From Nigrospora sphaerica (taxonomy: Eukaryota > Ascomycota > Sordariomycetes > Amphisphaeriales > Apiosporaceae), in assembly GCA_018287875.1 (NCBI GenBank), contig JAGVVL010000022.1, forward strand, positions 806,001 through 870,000: a DNA stretch of 64,000 nucleotides, written 5' to 3'. The notes beneath the pieces are model-generated. The model was given only the letters and a program-made list of their open reading frames with translations. It was not told the DNA's origin and ran no database searches. Both the position numbers and the translations under genes were made by a program. Shown here in pieces: positions 33,803 to 45,709 of this stretch (positions are counted from its first letter, which is position 1; every line of letters starts with the position of its first letter).

Positions 33803-35575
33803 TTAATGCCCAGCGCCCCGCACTAGCATGAGACTTTCTGGATCAGACACCCGTGAACGCATCCTTCGAAGTCGCTCTCCCACATTACCTGATGTATTCC
33901 TGGGCTGGAACTCTACCTCCGCAAATTGCATGGACGCGTTCTGAATGATCTCATCGCGGATCCTGCCTGTGAATGCAGCATCCCCGCAGCCTAGATCGTA
34001 CGTCAGAGGAGATAGTAGCTAAGTAAGAGGCTGCGACTTACAGACAACGATGGTTCGGCCAGGCGAGCGTGCACCCTTGGCTATTTCTCGAGCTATGCCA
34101 TTGGTGTGAAAATCGGAGCCAGCCCCCGGATATAAGCATCGCCAGTACTTATTTTCCACAAAGGGTGGCCTGGACCGCTTGGGTGACGGGTAGATGCACC
34201 AGATACAGAGGAGCCTCTAGACTTTGTCAGCACGCACTCATAGCGGGGGCGCAGGCGCAGCGTACGTTTCCGGGGTCAAGGTTTTGCAAAGCCAGCAGCT
34301 CCTCCTTGACCCACTTCTGTTGAGCATTGTCCTCCAGGACCCAGAAGAGATCGACCTTTCGGGTCATATCACGGAAGAGGTCCTCCTTTGGTGGGCTTTC
34401 CGATTGCGTATTATAGAGCGTGTGCGCTGAGTCCAGTTGCTTCCTCCGTGCGAGATACGCGGCGTACGGGAGGACCCCTGCGATGCCGATACCTTTTGCC
34501 GCCAGGATAACGTTCTCGAACTCATGAAGTTGAAGATCGTGGCCATAGGGCCCATCTATGTAGACGTTGGTAAGGCTCGCCTCATTCTTCGCTAATGCGA
34601 CGATGTTGCCTTGCCGCTGCATCAAGAAGGTCAACTGGGTGGAGTGGTTAGAGCCCTCAGGGTCCTGGATCCATGCCGCTGTCATGGCATGACCCTGAAA
34701 TTTCATGCCCCAGGCCGCGTCGGGGAAGTAGAGGTAGAAGTAGCACCCAGGGAACAGCGGCACGGGCCGCTGGAACCGGGCACGCCCACGGACAATCTGC
34801 CCGACCTGCCCAATGCTCATGGCGGCTCGGCCACGATACATGGATCGCAGGAAGCGGCCCAGAGTCGTGAGCAGCCAAATGCCGCAAGCACCGCCGGCCA
34901 CCGCCTTCGGTAGCACCGTGGGGAGAAGAAGGACATGCCAGGCCAGTGCGCCTAAAGCAGCGAGCGCTAACACAAGGTGGGCCAGTGCGAACCAGGCGTA
35001 GTGCAGCTGTCGCACCAGCCACAGCGACCAGACGCCCAGAATGCTGAGAGCTAGCGCCACCTTTGTCGGATCAGCCTCTGTCAGTCTGTGGGGCGTGGTC
35101 TACGTACCACATAGCCGGAAATGGCTAAGACGGTGGCGGACAGGTTTTGGGAGGCTGACAAGCTAGCATGGAGGAGAGCCTCCGCAATGGCTACCCTTCC
35201 AAACCAGTGGTGCGCGAGGTAGTACTTAGGCAGAGGGACTCCCACAAAACTCATCAATGGGTTCGTTCGGCCGCCGAAAAACAGCGGGGTCAGGTTGACC
35301 AACGAGGTGAAGGCGGCACGCCGCGCGAGGTCTGCCTGGCTCCCGACGGCCCAGCCCAGAACGACCCCATTGGTTCCCAGGTACAAGGCGAGGAGGAGAG
35401 CGTCTAGGCGGGTCACGCTATGGGCAACTTTGCCGCGGCGGTACACGAGCGGATACTGGAGGTGGGAACGGAACCCATGACGGCATTTGGCTGCGAGGGA
35501 GATGGCAATTTGACGACAAGTGAAGAACACGACGAGTCCGGTCATGGACACAGCATACAGGATAGAAGAATTCAT
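33803..35575 (-). CDS. Ferric reductase-like transmembrane protein (FRE family)
   Basis: Membrane flavocytochrome family that moves electrons from NADPH through FAD and two haems to extracellular metals. Exons 35575-35108, 35060-34266, 34216-34042 and 33990-33803 give 541 residues. The N-terminal part has several membrane spans with the haem histidines in HHWFGRVAIAEALLH and in HYAWFALAH ... LAWHVLL. The FAD segment begins PGCYFYLYFPD, but the usual HPF(T/S) reads HAMT. A nucleotide-binding segment IDGPYGH and VILAAKGIGIAGVLPYAAYL follow. The last exons restore IWCIYPSP, YWRCLYPGAGS and the characteristic VEFQP end. Without the 34265-34217 intron the frame breaks after NLDPGN; with it, NRLLCIWCIYP is continuous. 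Slightly short for the family. FREs are frequent cargo genes of Starship elements. Confidence 0.9.
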
Positions 35576-35821
35576 GATGGCTTGCCGTTTCCAGTTTTAG
35601 CTTGAGCTACAAGTCCATCTAATATAGTGGTCCTGGGACCCAGACCGCCCGACAACTGTTTTCTGGATCCAGTCTTGCTCATTAAGCGTCTACGTTAGCC
35701 GCGCAGTCGAAACAGGCGCTTATACGCTATTTTTAAGCTGCTATGCCTGCCGTGAATATATAGTTGGCGATGAAATCCAAACCAGGGACAACCAAGAAAA
35801 GATTCTCAGACAAGCAGCACA

Positions 35822-36493
35822 ATGGCACGACACAGAGACGCCAAAAACCGCCGGCAGTCTTTGCACAAGAAAGCCAATGAATTCCACAAAAAGTTCGGCG
35901 CAGGTGCTGTAGTCATCACCTGCGACCAAGGCACCCTTCATACCTATGCATCCCCTGGCTTCTTGGCCCAATTCATTCACTCATTGGACGTCCCTCTAGA
36001 GAATCGCTCAGGGCCAGACGACTTTACTACCGTAAAAGAAAGAAATCAGATGAAAGATCCAACAAGCCCATCGTCATCGTCAAACAACTACGATTCATCG
36101 CCAGCCCCATACTCAATTCCCCCCTGTCCAACACCGCAGGCTCCCAGTCGCAACTCGCCCCCTACGGGGACCGAAAGCCCTGCCCTCTCGTTCAGAAGCT
36201 TGTTCGGCTCAAGCCCTACCTCGAACGCGGGTACCACAGCATTTCAATTTCCCACCCTAGCGTCGTCCACGGCCGGATCGACCACTCCGCTCTGTTCCAT
36301 GGTTAAAGCACCCTCTTCACCCACGCACATTTCTGGTACGATTGATCCCACCTGTCTTGAAAAGAGGCAGGTTGGTAGGCCGCGGGTGCCGAGAAGACCG
36401 CCGGCGCTACGTCTACGGTCACCCAGATCGAACACCAAACGGAAACAGGGAGAAGTAAAGAAGAGAATCCTTTGGCGGGAGTATTTCAGATAG
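35822..36493 (+). CDS. MADS-box-like protein
   Basis: Intronless 223-residue protein. The N-terminus (MARHRDAKNRRQSLHKKANE, then FHKKFGAGAVVITCDQGTLH) follows the SRF/MADS pattern RRxxLxKKxxEFxxxxGAxxxVIxxxxG, but is shortened and diverged. The remainder is Ser/Pro/Thr-rich and ends in a basic tail (RRPPALRLRSPRSNTKRKQG) that could serve as a nuclear signal. MADS domains bind CArG-like DNA as dimers; whether this diverged one does is unknown. A sister of the same pattern lies at 55379-55654. Confidence 0.6.
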   Translation: MARHRDAKNRRQSLHKKANEFHKKFGAGAVVITCDQGTLHTYASPGFLAQFIHSLDVPLENRSGPDDFTTVKERNQMKDPTSPSSSSNNYDSSPAPYSIPPCPTPQAPSRNSPPTGTESPALSFRSLFGSSPTSNAGTTAFQFPTLASSTAGSTTPLCSMVKAPSSPTHISGTIDPTCLEKRQVGRPRVPRRPPALRLRSPRSNTKRKQGEVKKRILWREYFR

Positions 36494-37361
36494 TGACTTC
36501 CCGTAACTTTTTCAATACCGGCTATGTACACAGTGGACTAAACCCCTCGTCTGGTACGGGGTACTGTGGCACACGGCGTTTGGGGGTTTTGGGACGTTCC
36601 AATCTACACCAAAGTAGTCTATTAAGCAATTAAAAGAGGGTGAAATTTTTAGCGCATAATTCGGTCGCATAAAGCCCCTGCTACCCGTCATTGATCATTC
36701 CATGTGACTATAGCCAGACTGGCCACCTTGGACGACCAACGAACGCCCGTTCGCTGTTTTGTAGCCTATTGTATGGGCTTTGCCTTCGTCAGGGTTGGTT
36801 GCGTGGCCGAAGACCAGAGAGAAGCATGAATATAATTGCTGTTACAATTCCTCTTTTACTATTTTCGCTTCGGAGTGCCGGTGCTTGCTCTTGGAGAGCT
36901 GTTACCGATTCGGTCTTGCGACTGAAGGAGGACAGCTAGCAGAAAATGGATAACCGCCCAATTTCGGAAAAGGGTGCTCAAGAGCCAGACCGTGGTGCTG
37001 GATAAACGAAGAAGAGCGGTCGAGCCAGGGTCTTAAGCGCCGAGGGCCAGGGATCCCTGTACCTGTACGGTGGTGGAGGATAACCAACGGCCCTGAACAG
37101 GCATGCTACTGTTATACGCCTGCCTGCTGGAGATAGAAAACGCACAAGTGATTGTACGCCCACACCGTATCCATTGTGGCTCTGGAATCGGCACCAGCTC
37201 CCGACTCATACATCCGGCTGTAGACACACGAGCACAGAACGAATACTAAGTTGGCGGAGTGCCCGGGTCATGTTGTATAATGCATTACCCAAAGCAAATT
37301 TGAGCTGGAAAACTTGATAATTTCTAGTGATGAGGAGCTCGAAACCGAAGCAAAGGATGGG
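36494..37361. other. Intergenic stretch
   Basis: No gene supported. Frames are short, overlapping and without motifs. It holds the 3' flanks of the MADS-like gene and the RING/patatin-like gene, which converge here. Confidence 0.5.
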
Positions 37362-39861
37362 TCACGATGCCACTGCGCTAGCCTGGGAAACTTGGAGCAT
37401 GGTGCGGTAAAGCAACTTCAACTCTTTCCTCAAGAACAGTGGGCGCGAGATCTCAGAGAGCGCATCCGAATGACATGCGACAAGCTCCTCGTCTGACACG
37501 GCCATCAACCTAGCGGCCGCCCACGGGTTCCCGACACCCTGGTCCCGGATCAGGTCGCTCAACTTGTATGGGCAGTTGCCCACAACGTAGGTTGAGGGGT
37601 CGTCCTGGATTCGCACATCGATTGTCGTGTTACGGGATGTTATTTCCATTTCCAATGGGATGGCTGGGATATAATCGTTGCAGCCTCGGGTAGCCTGCAA
37701 AAAGGCAACTTGGCTGTACCGGTTCTCATCGCTACGGTACATGATGTTCGCATGCCGCAAGCGTCGGAGTAGGCTTGCTGCAGGAGGCCCCTGTGGTATA
37801 TGGCATCGAAGTCGGACGCGGCAACGGTCGGGCGACGTGTAGAAATGGGGTATGCTGGCAAGTTCTATGTAGAACATCGCACCGATCAGCCCGTTGGCGA
37901 GGTCTTCAAGCTGGCTACGATTAAATGTTCCACCGTTATACCAAACGGCAATGGCCGAGGTTCGCAAAGCGCCGTCCCTGGATTTTGGCTTGTCAGTTGA
38001 GCTCACACAATGAGAATAGCAACGTACCTTTTTTGCTCCGAAAGGTTCGAGATGGCTTTTTTCCGGTGCTTGATTTCTAGATCGCTTCCACAGTACTTGT
38101 AGATCTCCTCGAGTGGCCATTCCAGGTCTTCGCCTAGCCTTATGTGCTTTGGACGCCCAAAACAATTCCGTGACATCCGGATCTGTGAGAAGTCTATGGA
38201 CTTTTGGGCACACTCTGAGACGGACCATTGCCGCAAATACATGCCTAGGGCAAAGAGTATGCCAGCGCCCTCCGCGCGGACCACGTCGAAATGCTCGCGG
38301 AGTGGCATGTCTGTCAACGCCATCGACGCGTGCAAGCTCCTCAGGAAATGGCTCATGAGGGTCTTCGAATGAAGGGGGCCGTCGAGATGCAGCAGCCGGC
38401 TGCACGCTGTAGAAGGCCGTAACGTAAAGGTCAGCGCGTTGCGCTTCTGACAAAAAGGGCAACAGTGGATGCTGTGTTGCCATGGCTCATGCTCCGAGGC
38501 CCTTCCAATGAGGCGGATACAGCGCTCACACAGCCAATGCCCGCATTCCAACGCTTTCACCGGTGGTTGAGCCAAGCACAAGAAGCAAGAGGAACGACAG
38601 TGCTTTGTGGCCCAGAACTTCTTAAGGCCCCTTGTCCTTTCTAAATGGAGAGAGAATACCGGCCTATCCGCTGCTTTCGCTTCGTTTGCCATGTTGTAAA
38701 AGGCCTTTTCAACCTCTCGGGCAAGATTTGATACGCTCGACTTGTGGAAAAGCCGACGGACAGGGGTGGCAAAAGCCTTTTTGTAAATTTCGTCGGCGAA
38801 AAACCCTGTTTTTGTTAGCTTTGGCTGAGGCGAGCCATTGCAATGCACGTACTGTGGCCACCCGTCGGGTACGAATCTGCGAAGAGGGCTGAGGCGATGG
38901 CGTGCACCATCTGTGGGTATTCTTGACGGTTCGTCAAGCGTAAAAGTTGCTCCATGTGGACGTCAAAACTCTTCGTTGTGGTATCCAAGCTTCGGAGGAT
39001 GTCAACGAAGCTGAGAGGTCGAACACGGTTGGCAGCAAGGTGGGCGATCGCATGGTGGAACAAGACACGCAAACTGGGAAACGAAAACGTCCAATCCAAC
39101 GATGAACGGAGACGGAAGGTATCTTCCGCTTGCGCGAGGATTTTTCTTGCCGTTCTTTGCTCGAGTCGGAGGAGATGCACTGCGTCGAAACATCTCCAAC
39201 ACATCATTTCGATCTCTTCCTTCGTGTAAGGCCTCGTGGGGTCTGCCATCTGTTGCACGCGGGTGAGATACCGGACGAGTCTGTCGATGAAGACCGTCCG
39301 TTCTGTCGGCTCCTCCTTGAATTTCCTACTCAAGAGTAGAAGGCGCGGTCTTGACCTGAAATCCTGCTCATTCTGCCAGGACGCGATAATCCAAGATGCG
39401 AGCAAGTCAATCACGTTGGACTGACCGGGAAAGTCGTCCACAAAGATGGCTACCGCGTGGCTCATGAACCCGAGCAACCGTGCATGAAGGCGAATTAATG
39501 ATAGTGATCGAGGCGAGTCCGTTCGTTCTTGATTTAAAAGATGCCAATGGACATGCCCGCCTTGATCGCCTTCCGTTATCTTCGACCGCTGCACATTCCA
39601 TACAGTCGAGCTGTCAAGGAGAAGGACGTGTCGATCTTCTAACCAAGAACGGTATATGTATACTGTAGTGTCCTCCTGCTCAGTTCTTTCAAACTCGAAC
39701 GTATCACCGAAGATGCTGGCTTTTTGTTTTTGTCCAATGGTATGTATGATGACAGGGCAGTCCTCCAGTCCGCTGAAGGCTCGGTACGCTGTGTTGATTT
39801 CTTGAAGGTACACATCCTTTGGAGAAGACGTCGATTTTGCCAGTCTGAGCCAAGGCGTCAT
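37362..39861 (-). CDS. RING-finger / patatin-like protein lacking catalytic residues
   Basis: Exons 39861-38853, 38805-38028 and 37977-37362 give 800 residues. The N-terminal region (AVAIFVDDFPGQSNVIDLLA) resembles that of fungal FabD/lysophospholipase-like proteins. A C3HC4 RING follows at about 410-455 (CFLCLAQPP ... CGHWLCERC ... CCPFC). The C-terminal patatin fold is degenerate: the oxyanion motif DGGGxRG reads LDGPLHSK, the GxSxG nucleophile elbow reads VRAEGAGI, and the catalytic DGG reads YNGG. Flanking structural pieces remain (FALGMYLRQWSVSEC). It is therefore unlikely to hydrolyse lipids; the RING could still act in ubiquitination. Additional 5' exons above 39861 are possible. Patatin-like genes are recurrent Starship cargo. 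Confidence 0.8.
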
Positions 39862-41195
39862 TGTAAATTGATTTGTATGGAGACAGGCGGGGAAGGTACG
39901 ACGGCGTATTTCCTATAAGGATGTCCGCCTCTATAGTCTTTTAGAAGTTGCTTTCGGAGAATATAAGCTGGGTAGCCGAACCAGTTTTCTATTTCACACC
40001 TATTCCCCTAAAGATGCGTGGCTATTCTGGTTTGTCTGCAGTCCACAGTGTGTATGGGACCGAGTATTTCCCGTTCGTCTTTCGGCACCGGAAAATACCT
40101 TCCGCAGCCGCCAGAAGTATAAGACTCCTGTTTCTATCTATAGTGCGACCCTTGCGGGGTACGAACCACCTGACAGATAATGGCTGACGGGTTTCGGTAA
40201 ACTGGCTGAAAGGCTCTACACCAGAGATTTCCGGGCTTTACACAGATCCACGGTTTGACAGTAGTCCGTCTACCCAACTGAAATATTGCCATTCCACTTT
40301 CGTCTTCGAAGAAGATGTTCGAAAAAGGCCAGAGGTTCTGTACAGCCCTGAGTAGGACGGGATCATTGGGTTCAACCCGATCCAGCCATCCCCTGTCTTC
40401 CATGAATATCGAAAGCCAAAGGCCCGCTTTATAAGCCAGTGGATAAGCTTGCGCCCAAGAGAACACCACCCGCGGGAAGCATGTAGGTGAAGGACTGGCG
40501 CAAAAGCAGCGCGGGGTTTGCCTTCAGGAACCAGAAGGGTTTCTCGATGCGGCGATTGGTGCCATAATGTGAGCGTTTTGCGTAAAGGAATCAGCAGAAA
40601 TGCGAGAAAACGAGAGGAGCGACGAACAGGGCGGCCATGGCAGGTTTAGTGGCCAGCAAGCAAGGTAGAACTAGCAGAAGAGTCTATCCCCGGAAAATAC
40701 TAGGGTATATGGGGCCTGTGGCTTTTTACGTGTACCCTCCAGTACTTCGCCGTTGGCCCCCGTTTCTTTCCCTTTAAATTACTGTTGGATTGCCCTTGAA
40801 CCTCCGTTGGCTCGCCTCTGGGCTTCTGTTGGCTCGTCTCTGGACCCCTGTTTGCTCGCCCTCAAACCCCTGTCGGTTCGCCATTGAACCCCGGCTGACC
40901 CGTCCTTGGACCCCTGTCGACTCGCCGTTGAACCCCGGCTGGCTCGCCCTTAGATTCCGGGCCGCTCGCCCCTGGATCCGGCGTCACTCGCCCTTAGTCT
41001 TTGTTTATTGACCCTTGGACTCTGCCTGGGTGGCTGCTGACCTACTTGATGGACCACGGTGGACTGCCTAAGACAGGCTTTTTAGTAGGCTGCCCACCCA
41101 CTGTAGGATACAACCGAGGCGTACCGCTCCATTTTTCTTCCCCTCCATAAAATTTTCTCTTTCAGTGCCTTGCTTCGAGTTCCAGGGACAACACA
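39862..41195. other. Intergenic stretch with a tandem repeat
   Basis: No firm gene. A 111-codon minus frame (40134-40469; product contains WLSIFMEDRGWLDRVEPND) looks protein-like and may be an upstream exon of the RING/patatin-like gene or a gene remnant. A degenerate 22-bp tandem array at 40786-41030 is listed separately. The promoter of the JmjC gene must lie in the last few hundred bases. Confidence 0.4.
40786..41030. repeat. Degenerate 22-bp tandem repeat, about 11 copies
   Basis: Successive 22-bp units of the type TGGCTCGCCCTTGAACCCCTGT, with substitutions in every copy. The period is regular across about 245 bp. The frame running through it on the plus strand follows the repeat and is not a gene. 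Confidence 0.7.
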
Positions 41196-42690
41196 ATGGC
41201 TTCGCACGAATGCCACCAATGCAAGAAATTCTTCAACTCTACAGCGATTCAACGACACCGCAGGCGCCCCCATTTTTCTTGTCCTCAGTGTAACGGATCT
41301 TTCCTTGCAAAGGAATGGAGTATTCACAAGACAAATTGTGGTACAGCACGACTGAAGAAGTCTTGTGTGTGTGGTGCACAGCTAGCACCAAAAGCTCTTG
41401 CCAAGCATGCCGCAAGACCTCACGGAACACAGCGTTGTGGATGCTTCATCCTTCTGAGTGATTGCCGGTCCCATCTGATGAACTGCGAACAGTGGAAAGA
41501 GTTTCAGCGGATTTCGATGGCCTACATTGCGAAGGCAGAAGAAGGACTACGCCTTGCTCGTACAGAATGTCGAGTTATTACATCGCGTGGTGCCACGAGC
41601 TCGCGAAGTAAGGAACAGGGGCCGATCTACTTGAATGTACTCGACGACTTGATCTCGGGAGTACCTATCACGACGGCGGAATATTTCGCAGCTTCAGAAT
41701 ACCCGAGAGGTGCTTTTGTCCTCTGTTCAACAGCCGAAGCGCGGAAAATCCTTGAAGCAGGAAGTCCCAGGATACCCATCATGATTCCCGCGGAATGGAA
41801 CCAGGATTGTTATTCGTTGTCCATGGCCCAGTTTTGGGAGTACCTAAAGTCTTTCCGTACGGTGGACGTCCATGATTTCAACCAAACTCTCCCGAACGGC
41901 CTCATCACGCCTCGCTCCATGGACCCGTCGTTAGCCCTCACCCTTTTCCGTGATCCTGCATACGGCCCAGTTAACATGCTGAACCTTGGAGCCTACAAAG
42001 AGAACCCAATCCCCGCGTGCATGGTCGGCATCCCCGCGTACGGCATCATGACGCAGGTGGAAGAGGAGAGTGGCAAGCTGGAGCAGCCCATGGTCCTGGA
42101 CCTCTCGGACTCGGCTCGCTTCCAGCTCTGTGGGAAAAGGGGGGCCTTCTCGATGCCCCACATCGACCGGCACGGGGTGATCACGACGGTCTACAACGAC
42201 GAGGGACGCAAGCTGTGGCCCTTCTGGCCGGCTTCGGAAGTCACCGTATGGGCCTCGTCGAACGCCCTCCCCTCGAAGCCGGGAATCAGCCTCTACTTAG
42301 ATCCCGGTTCCACCTTGATTCAGCCTAGGGGGACCATCCACGCGCCCTACTCGCTGACAGACGTGCTCATGAGTGGCACGATGCACTGGGACAGCCGCGA
42401 AATGCTGGGCGTGATGAAGCTGTCCGAGCTGGAGCGCCGCTATCCGCACATTACGAACGAGGACCCGGCCCATGAGTTTGTGGGGAAGGTCGACCGCATC
42501 GGCGCGCATTGGCAAGCCCAGCTGCCTGCTTGGCCGTGGGGGCCAGAGGATCACCTGTTCCAGTACTTGGAGCTTGTCAAGGTAGGCGGTCCCCCGAACT
42601 GCCGTGAGGGCAGAAGACTAACCGTCGCAGGGGTTTAAGACGCGGCGAGACAAGCCGCCCGCAAAAGCTCGACGCAAGCGGCGCCAATAG
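41196..42690 (+). CDS. Zinc-finger and JmjC-domain protein
   Basis: 481 residues from exons 41196-42581 and 42631-42690; the intron 42582-42630 has a CTAAC branch. The N-terminus carries C2H2/C2HC-like fingers (ECHQCKKFFNSTAIQRHRRR, then CPQCNGSFLAKEWSIH, and a third Cys/His cluster near 55-90). The C-terminal half is a JmjC/cupin fold with a probable Fe(II) triad: the HID of SMPHIDRHGVIT and the His of QPRGTIHAPYSL. JmjC proteins are Fe(II)/2-oxoglutarate dioxygenases, often histone or protein demethylases or hydroxylases. The short second exon adds a strongly basic tail (KTRRDKPPAKARRKRRQ), probably a nuclear signal, present only if the intron is spliced. The substrate is unknown. Confidence 0.78.
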
Positions 42691-42855
42691 CCGCCGTGGA
42701 TGGCACTAGTGTCTCATTACGAAGCGCGGGAAGCTACGAGGGGTGAGACAAAGACGCAGTCCGGTTTTCTGTATTCAGGCGGTGCTCTTCGTTATATATC
42801 CTCAATCTGTACTGGACGCCTATGGAATCGGTGTCCAGGCTGTGCAAACCTTGCC

Positions 42856-43394
42856 ATGATCATGAATTTGCCGTCGCGGGACACCGAGTGCCCTGAAAAC
42901 ACACTTTTTTATGTTTGCGCCCTGAACAACTATCGTGGCTGTTGCTCTACCGACCCTTGCAATGCCGCGCATGGCTGTGTACCCTTCCCAGATCCATTAC
43001 CCGACGGCCCGCCCAGCGTCGTCGGCCCCAACATCTCTCCTAGCGTCACGTCGTCTACGAACCTGCCGCGGGAGACGGTACTGCCATCCTCATCCTCAGC
43101 TGGCGGCCCCACGCCCACCAAAGCACCTACGCCTCCCCTCGCACCCCCGGCTCACGCAGGCCCCACACCCACGTTGGTTGTGAGTCTGAGTGTGGCCGTT
43201 GGGGCGATCACGATTTTGGTCCTTTCGCTGTAGGTTTGGGTCTTCCGGGCTAGGCTTGCTCGCCTGTTGCATTTCAGGCATACCAGCAAGACCAACAGGG
43301 TGACCCCCCCCCACCACCTTCAGAAATATTTGAGTTGGACGGGGGGGCTGGGTGCTCGTTTGAGGAGGACACGGACGGAGGGAACAAGACGTAA
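42856..43394 (+). CDS. Small Cys-rich single-span membrane protein
   Basis: The start at 42856 precedes the fungal Cys motif CPENTLFYVC ... YRGCCSTDPC; an upstream in-frame ATG at 42700 gives a less typical N-terminus. The motif is followed by a Ser/Thr/Pro-rich stalk (positions near 43010-43150) and a membrane span TLVVSLSVAVGAITILVLSL. The first frame stops at 43233, but a second frame from about 43274 to the TAA at 43392 reads AYQQDQQGDPPPPPSEIFEL, a plausible cytosolic tail. A GTAGGT donor at 43232 and CAG at 43271-43273 would join them, but the phases do not match exactly, so an intron variant or a slip in the poly-C tract near 43305 must be involved. Family members have sensor-like, stalked architecture; their role is unknown. 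Confidence 0.55.
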
Positions 43395-45709
43395 TGGAGG
43401 AGCACGTGGTTCTCTTCTGTATCTATCACGTAAGCGCACACGAGAATGTTTGTATGATCGATAATTGACCATAAGAAATACGAGTCTATTATGTTGGGCA
43501 GTACCATGTTTGTTTGTCCAGTTGGTGGCCTGCCTGCTGGTTGTGAGCGCAGGCGGCCATGTGCCGTGGGCGATGGAGCTTGGCGCTCCGCAAGTGGCAT
43601 CGGCATTGTTTGCTACCAACGTGGAGCCCCACTCGGTGAGTGGTCACAACAGCCAACAGCATCCTTAGCGCAGGGGGGCGACCGGGGTCAACCAGACTGT
43701 CGGGACCATAGTGGCTTGGCGGGTAGGGTCCAGCGTTCTTAGAACCTAACCGATCAGCGTATAGATACACGAAGCCCGCCGCCAGGGTTCCTGGACGCGG
43801 GGACGCTGGGTACCCGGTCGTGTCAACCGACAATTTTCACGCGACATGGAGACGAGACTACAAGGGAGGGGTAGGCGGCTAGTGTAGACGCCGGGGTCAG
43901 GTACAGTACGCGCTCCACGGGCGCCGCGGTGGCGTGACCCGAACAAGGGTGGCGATCCGTCGTCCGTGTTACCGACCCTCTTCCTGCCAGCCCTCTGGCT
44001 TTCCAACCGCAGACACTTGGAATGCCTTGTCGCGTGCCGTCCCAACGCGCATCCCTGCTTCGTACTGCGGTCCTTGCCTCTTCGTGCAGCAGCCCTTGCC
44101 TCTTCGGTTGGCCGGGGCCCAGAATGGCCCCACGCGCTGGGTCGAGAGCAACTGATCGGCAGAGGTGGTGAGCAGCGCGCCAAAGCGAAGCGCGGTAAGC
44201 GAGGTTGCACGTCCACCGGTACTGAATTCCTCTTTCCGTTTTCGGTCCTGAATCCTCTCGTGCCTAGGCGCTTGTGGTTGGTGCCCTGGAATGCGTCAGC
44301 CAGAATCCGGCTTTTGGCCCCTTGATGCCTCCACTCTGGTCTGTGGGACAGGATCTGCGAAGTGATTTCGGAAAACAGTGCCAGCGCCGTATTCAGACGA
44401 CGAGCGATTGAATACAGCCACCCCTTGAACTATCCTAGGGTATCCCCGCCCGGGTGAAAAACTCTGGTGTTCCGATTGGCTTGATTTGGCAAGACCAAGT
44501 ACTGGGCGGGGAATGATCAGGCGTTCGCATGGGAGGTAGCATAGGGTCTTCTTTCGGCCGGCTAGCCGGCAGTGGGATCGTCTACCGTAGTATGTACCTG
44601 CTGGCATTTTTCTGCGTCTAACGTCGCCTCAAGGCCCCTTGCTGTGCCGAGAAGGGTCTTGATGCCGGTGCGAGATAGCTGCAGAAGTCACAGAGGCAAG
44701 GCCATCGTCTAAGTGAACACGTACCTTCCGTGTCGTTCCCACGCGTAATCAGCTTCAGGCCAGTAGAGTGCCGATCTGTTCCCAGCAGGTTTCTCGGACC
44801 CCCAGAATGCAGCAGCCGCTTGTAGCGGGGACAACCAAGTTCTGAAGGCCGGGGCTTTTTTGCTCCTACCTATGATCCCTTGAACCCCTGGAAGCAAATG
44901 ACCACGCCACCACACGCCTTAGCATCAATGGATGTACGTATCCGCTGCTTGGGATGACCCCGGCTGGTCCGAATAGACACGCTAGCAACAGTGAATATGC
45001 CCGTCCGCGCTCTCGCCCGGATGCATGCAAGTAGAATGGTATGTGATCTCACAAGTATTGCTCTTTCACCTGGTACCATGCATGAACTTAGATAGTAACG
45101 AATCAATTGCTACGTGTACTGCAAGGAAACCAGCCGGCCAACATTCCTTACCACCTCACTCTTCCCTCTAGCACCAGTGCTAGATACCAGCAAACATGCC
45201 TGGCTCAAATTAGCATCCAAACAGCGAATGGGGTTTCTTCACTCACCGTAGTCACCAGTGACCACATGGGGATCAAAGTCTCTAGTGGCGTCGATGGGAA
45301 GAGCGGCTCCGGGACTCGTCCGAAGAGTGGTAGGTCGAGTGATAGGAGTGCCGTCGCTCGCCATGGTGCCGTTCGCCCTGCGAAGGTGCATGGTGGTGAG
45401 ACCGCCGGCGGTCACGGTACTCCGTACCCTTGTCCACACTATGCTCGTCAGAGAGATCACACTCGAAGGGAGGTAGTTCTTACGCAAGCTTGGAAAGGAT
45501 GAAGGTGCTTGCCACAATGAGAGACGTCCTGACGAATCCCATGTTGTCGGTTCGTTGCTTTGGAGTAGAGTGATGTGGGTAATGACGCAGGTAGTATGAT
45601 CCGCAGAGTGTGGTGTTTGTTGGTCAATAGTCTCGTTGGTGGCGCGGCAGGAGTGTATTTATACACTGAAACGCCATGTACCGAAAACCGTATCCGCAAA
45701 GAGGTAGTG
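43395..45709. other. 2.3-kb stretch without a supported gene
   Basis: GC-rich with several overlapping frames on both strands (43746-44216 minus, 43966-44325 plus) that show no motif. A minus frame at 45239-45517 (contains GLTTMHLRRANGTMASDG) is more protein-like and could be a small exon, but no start or splice model is evident. Confidence 0.4.
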
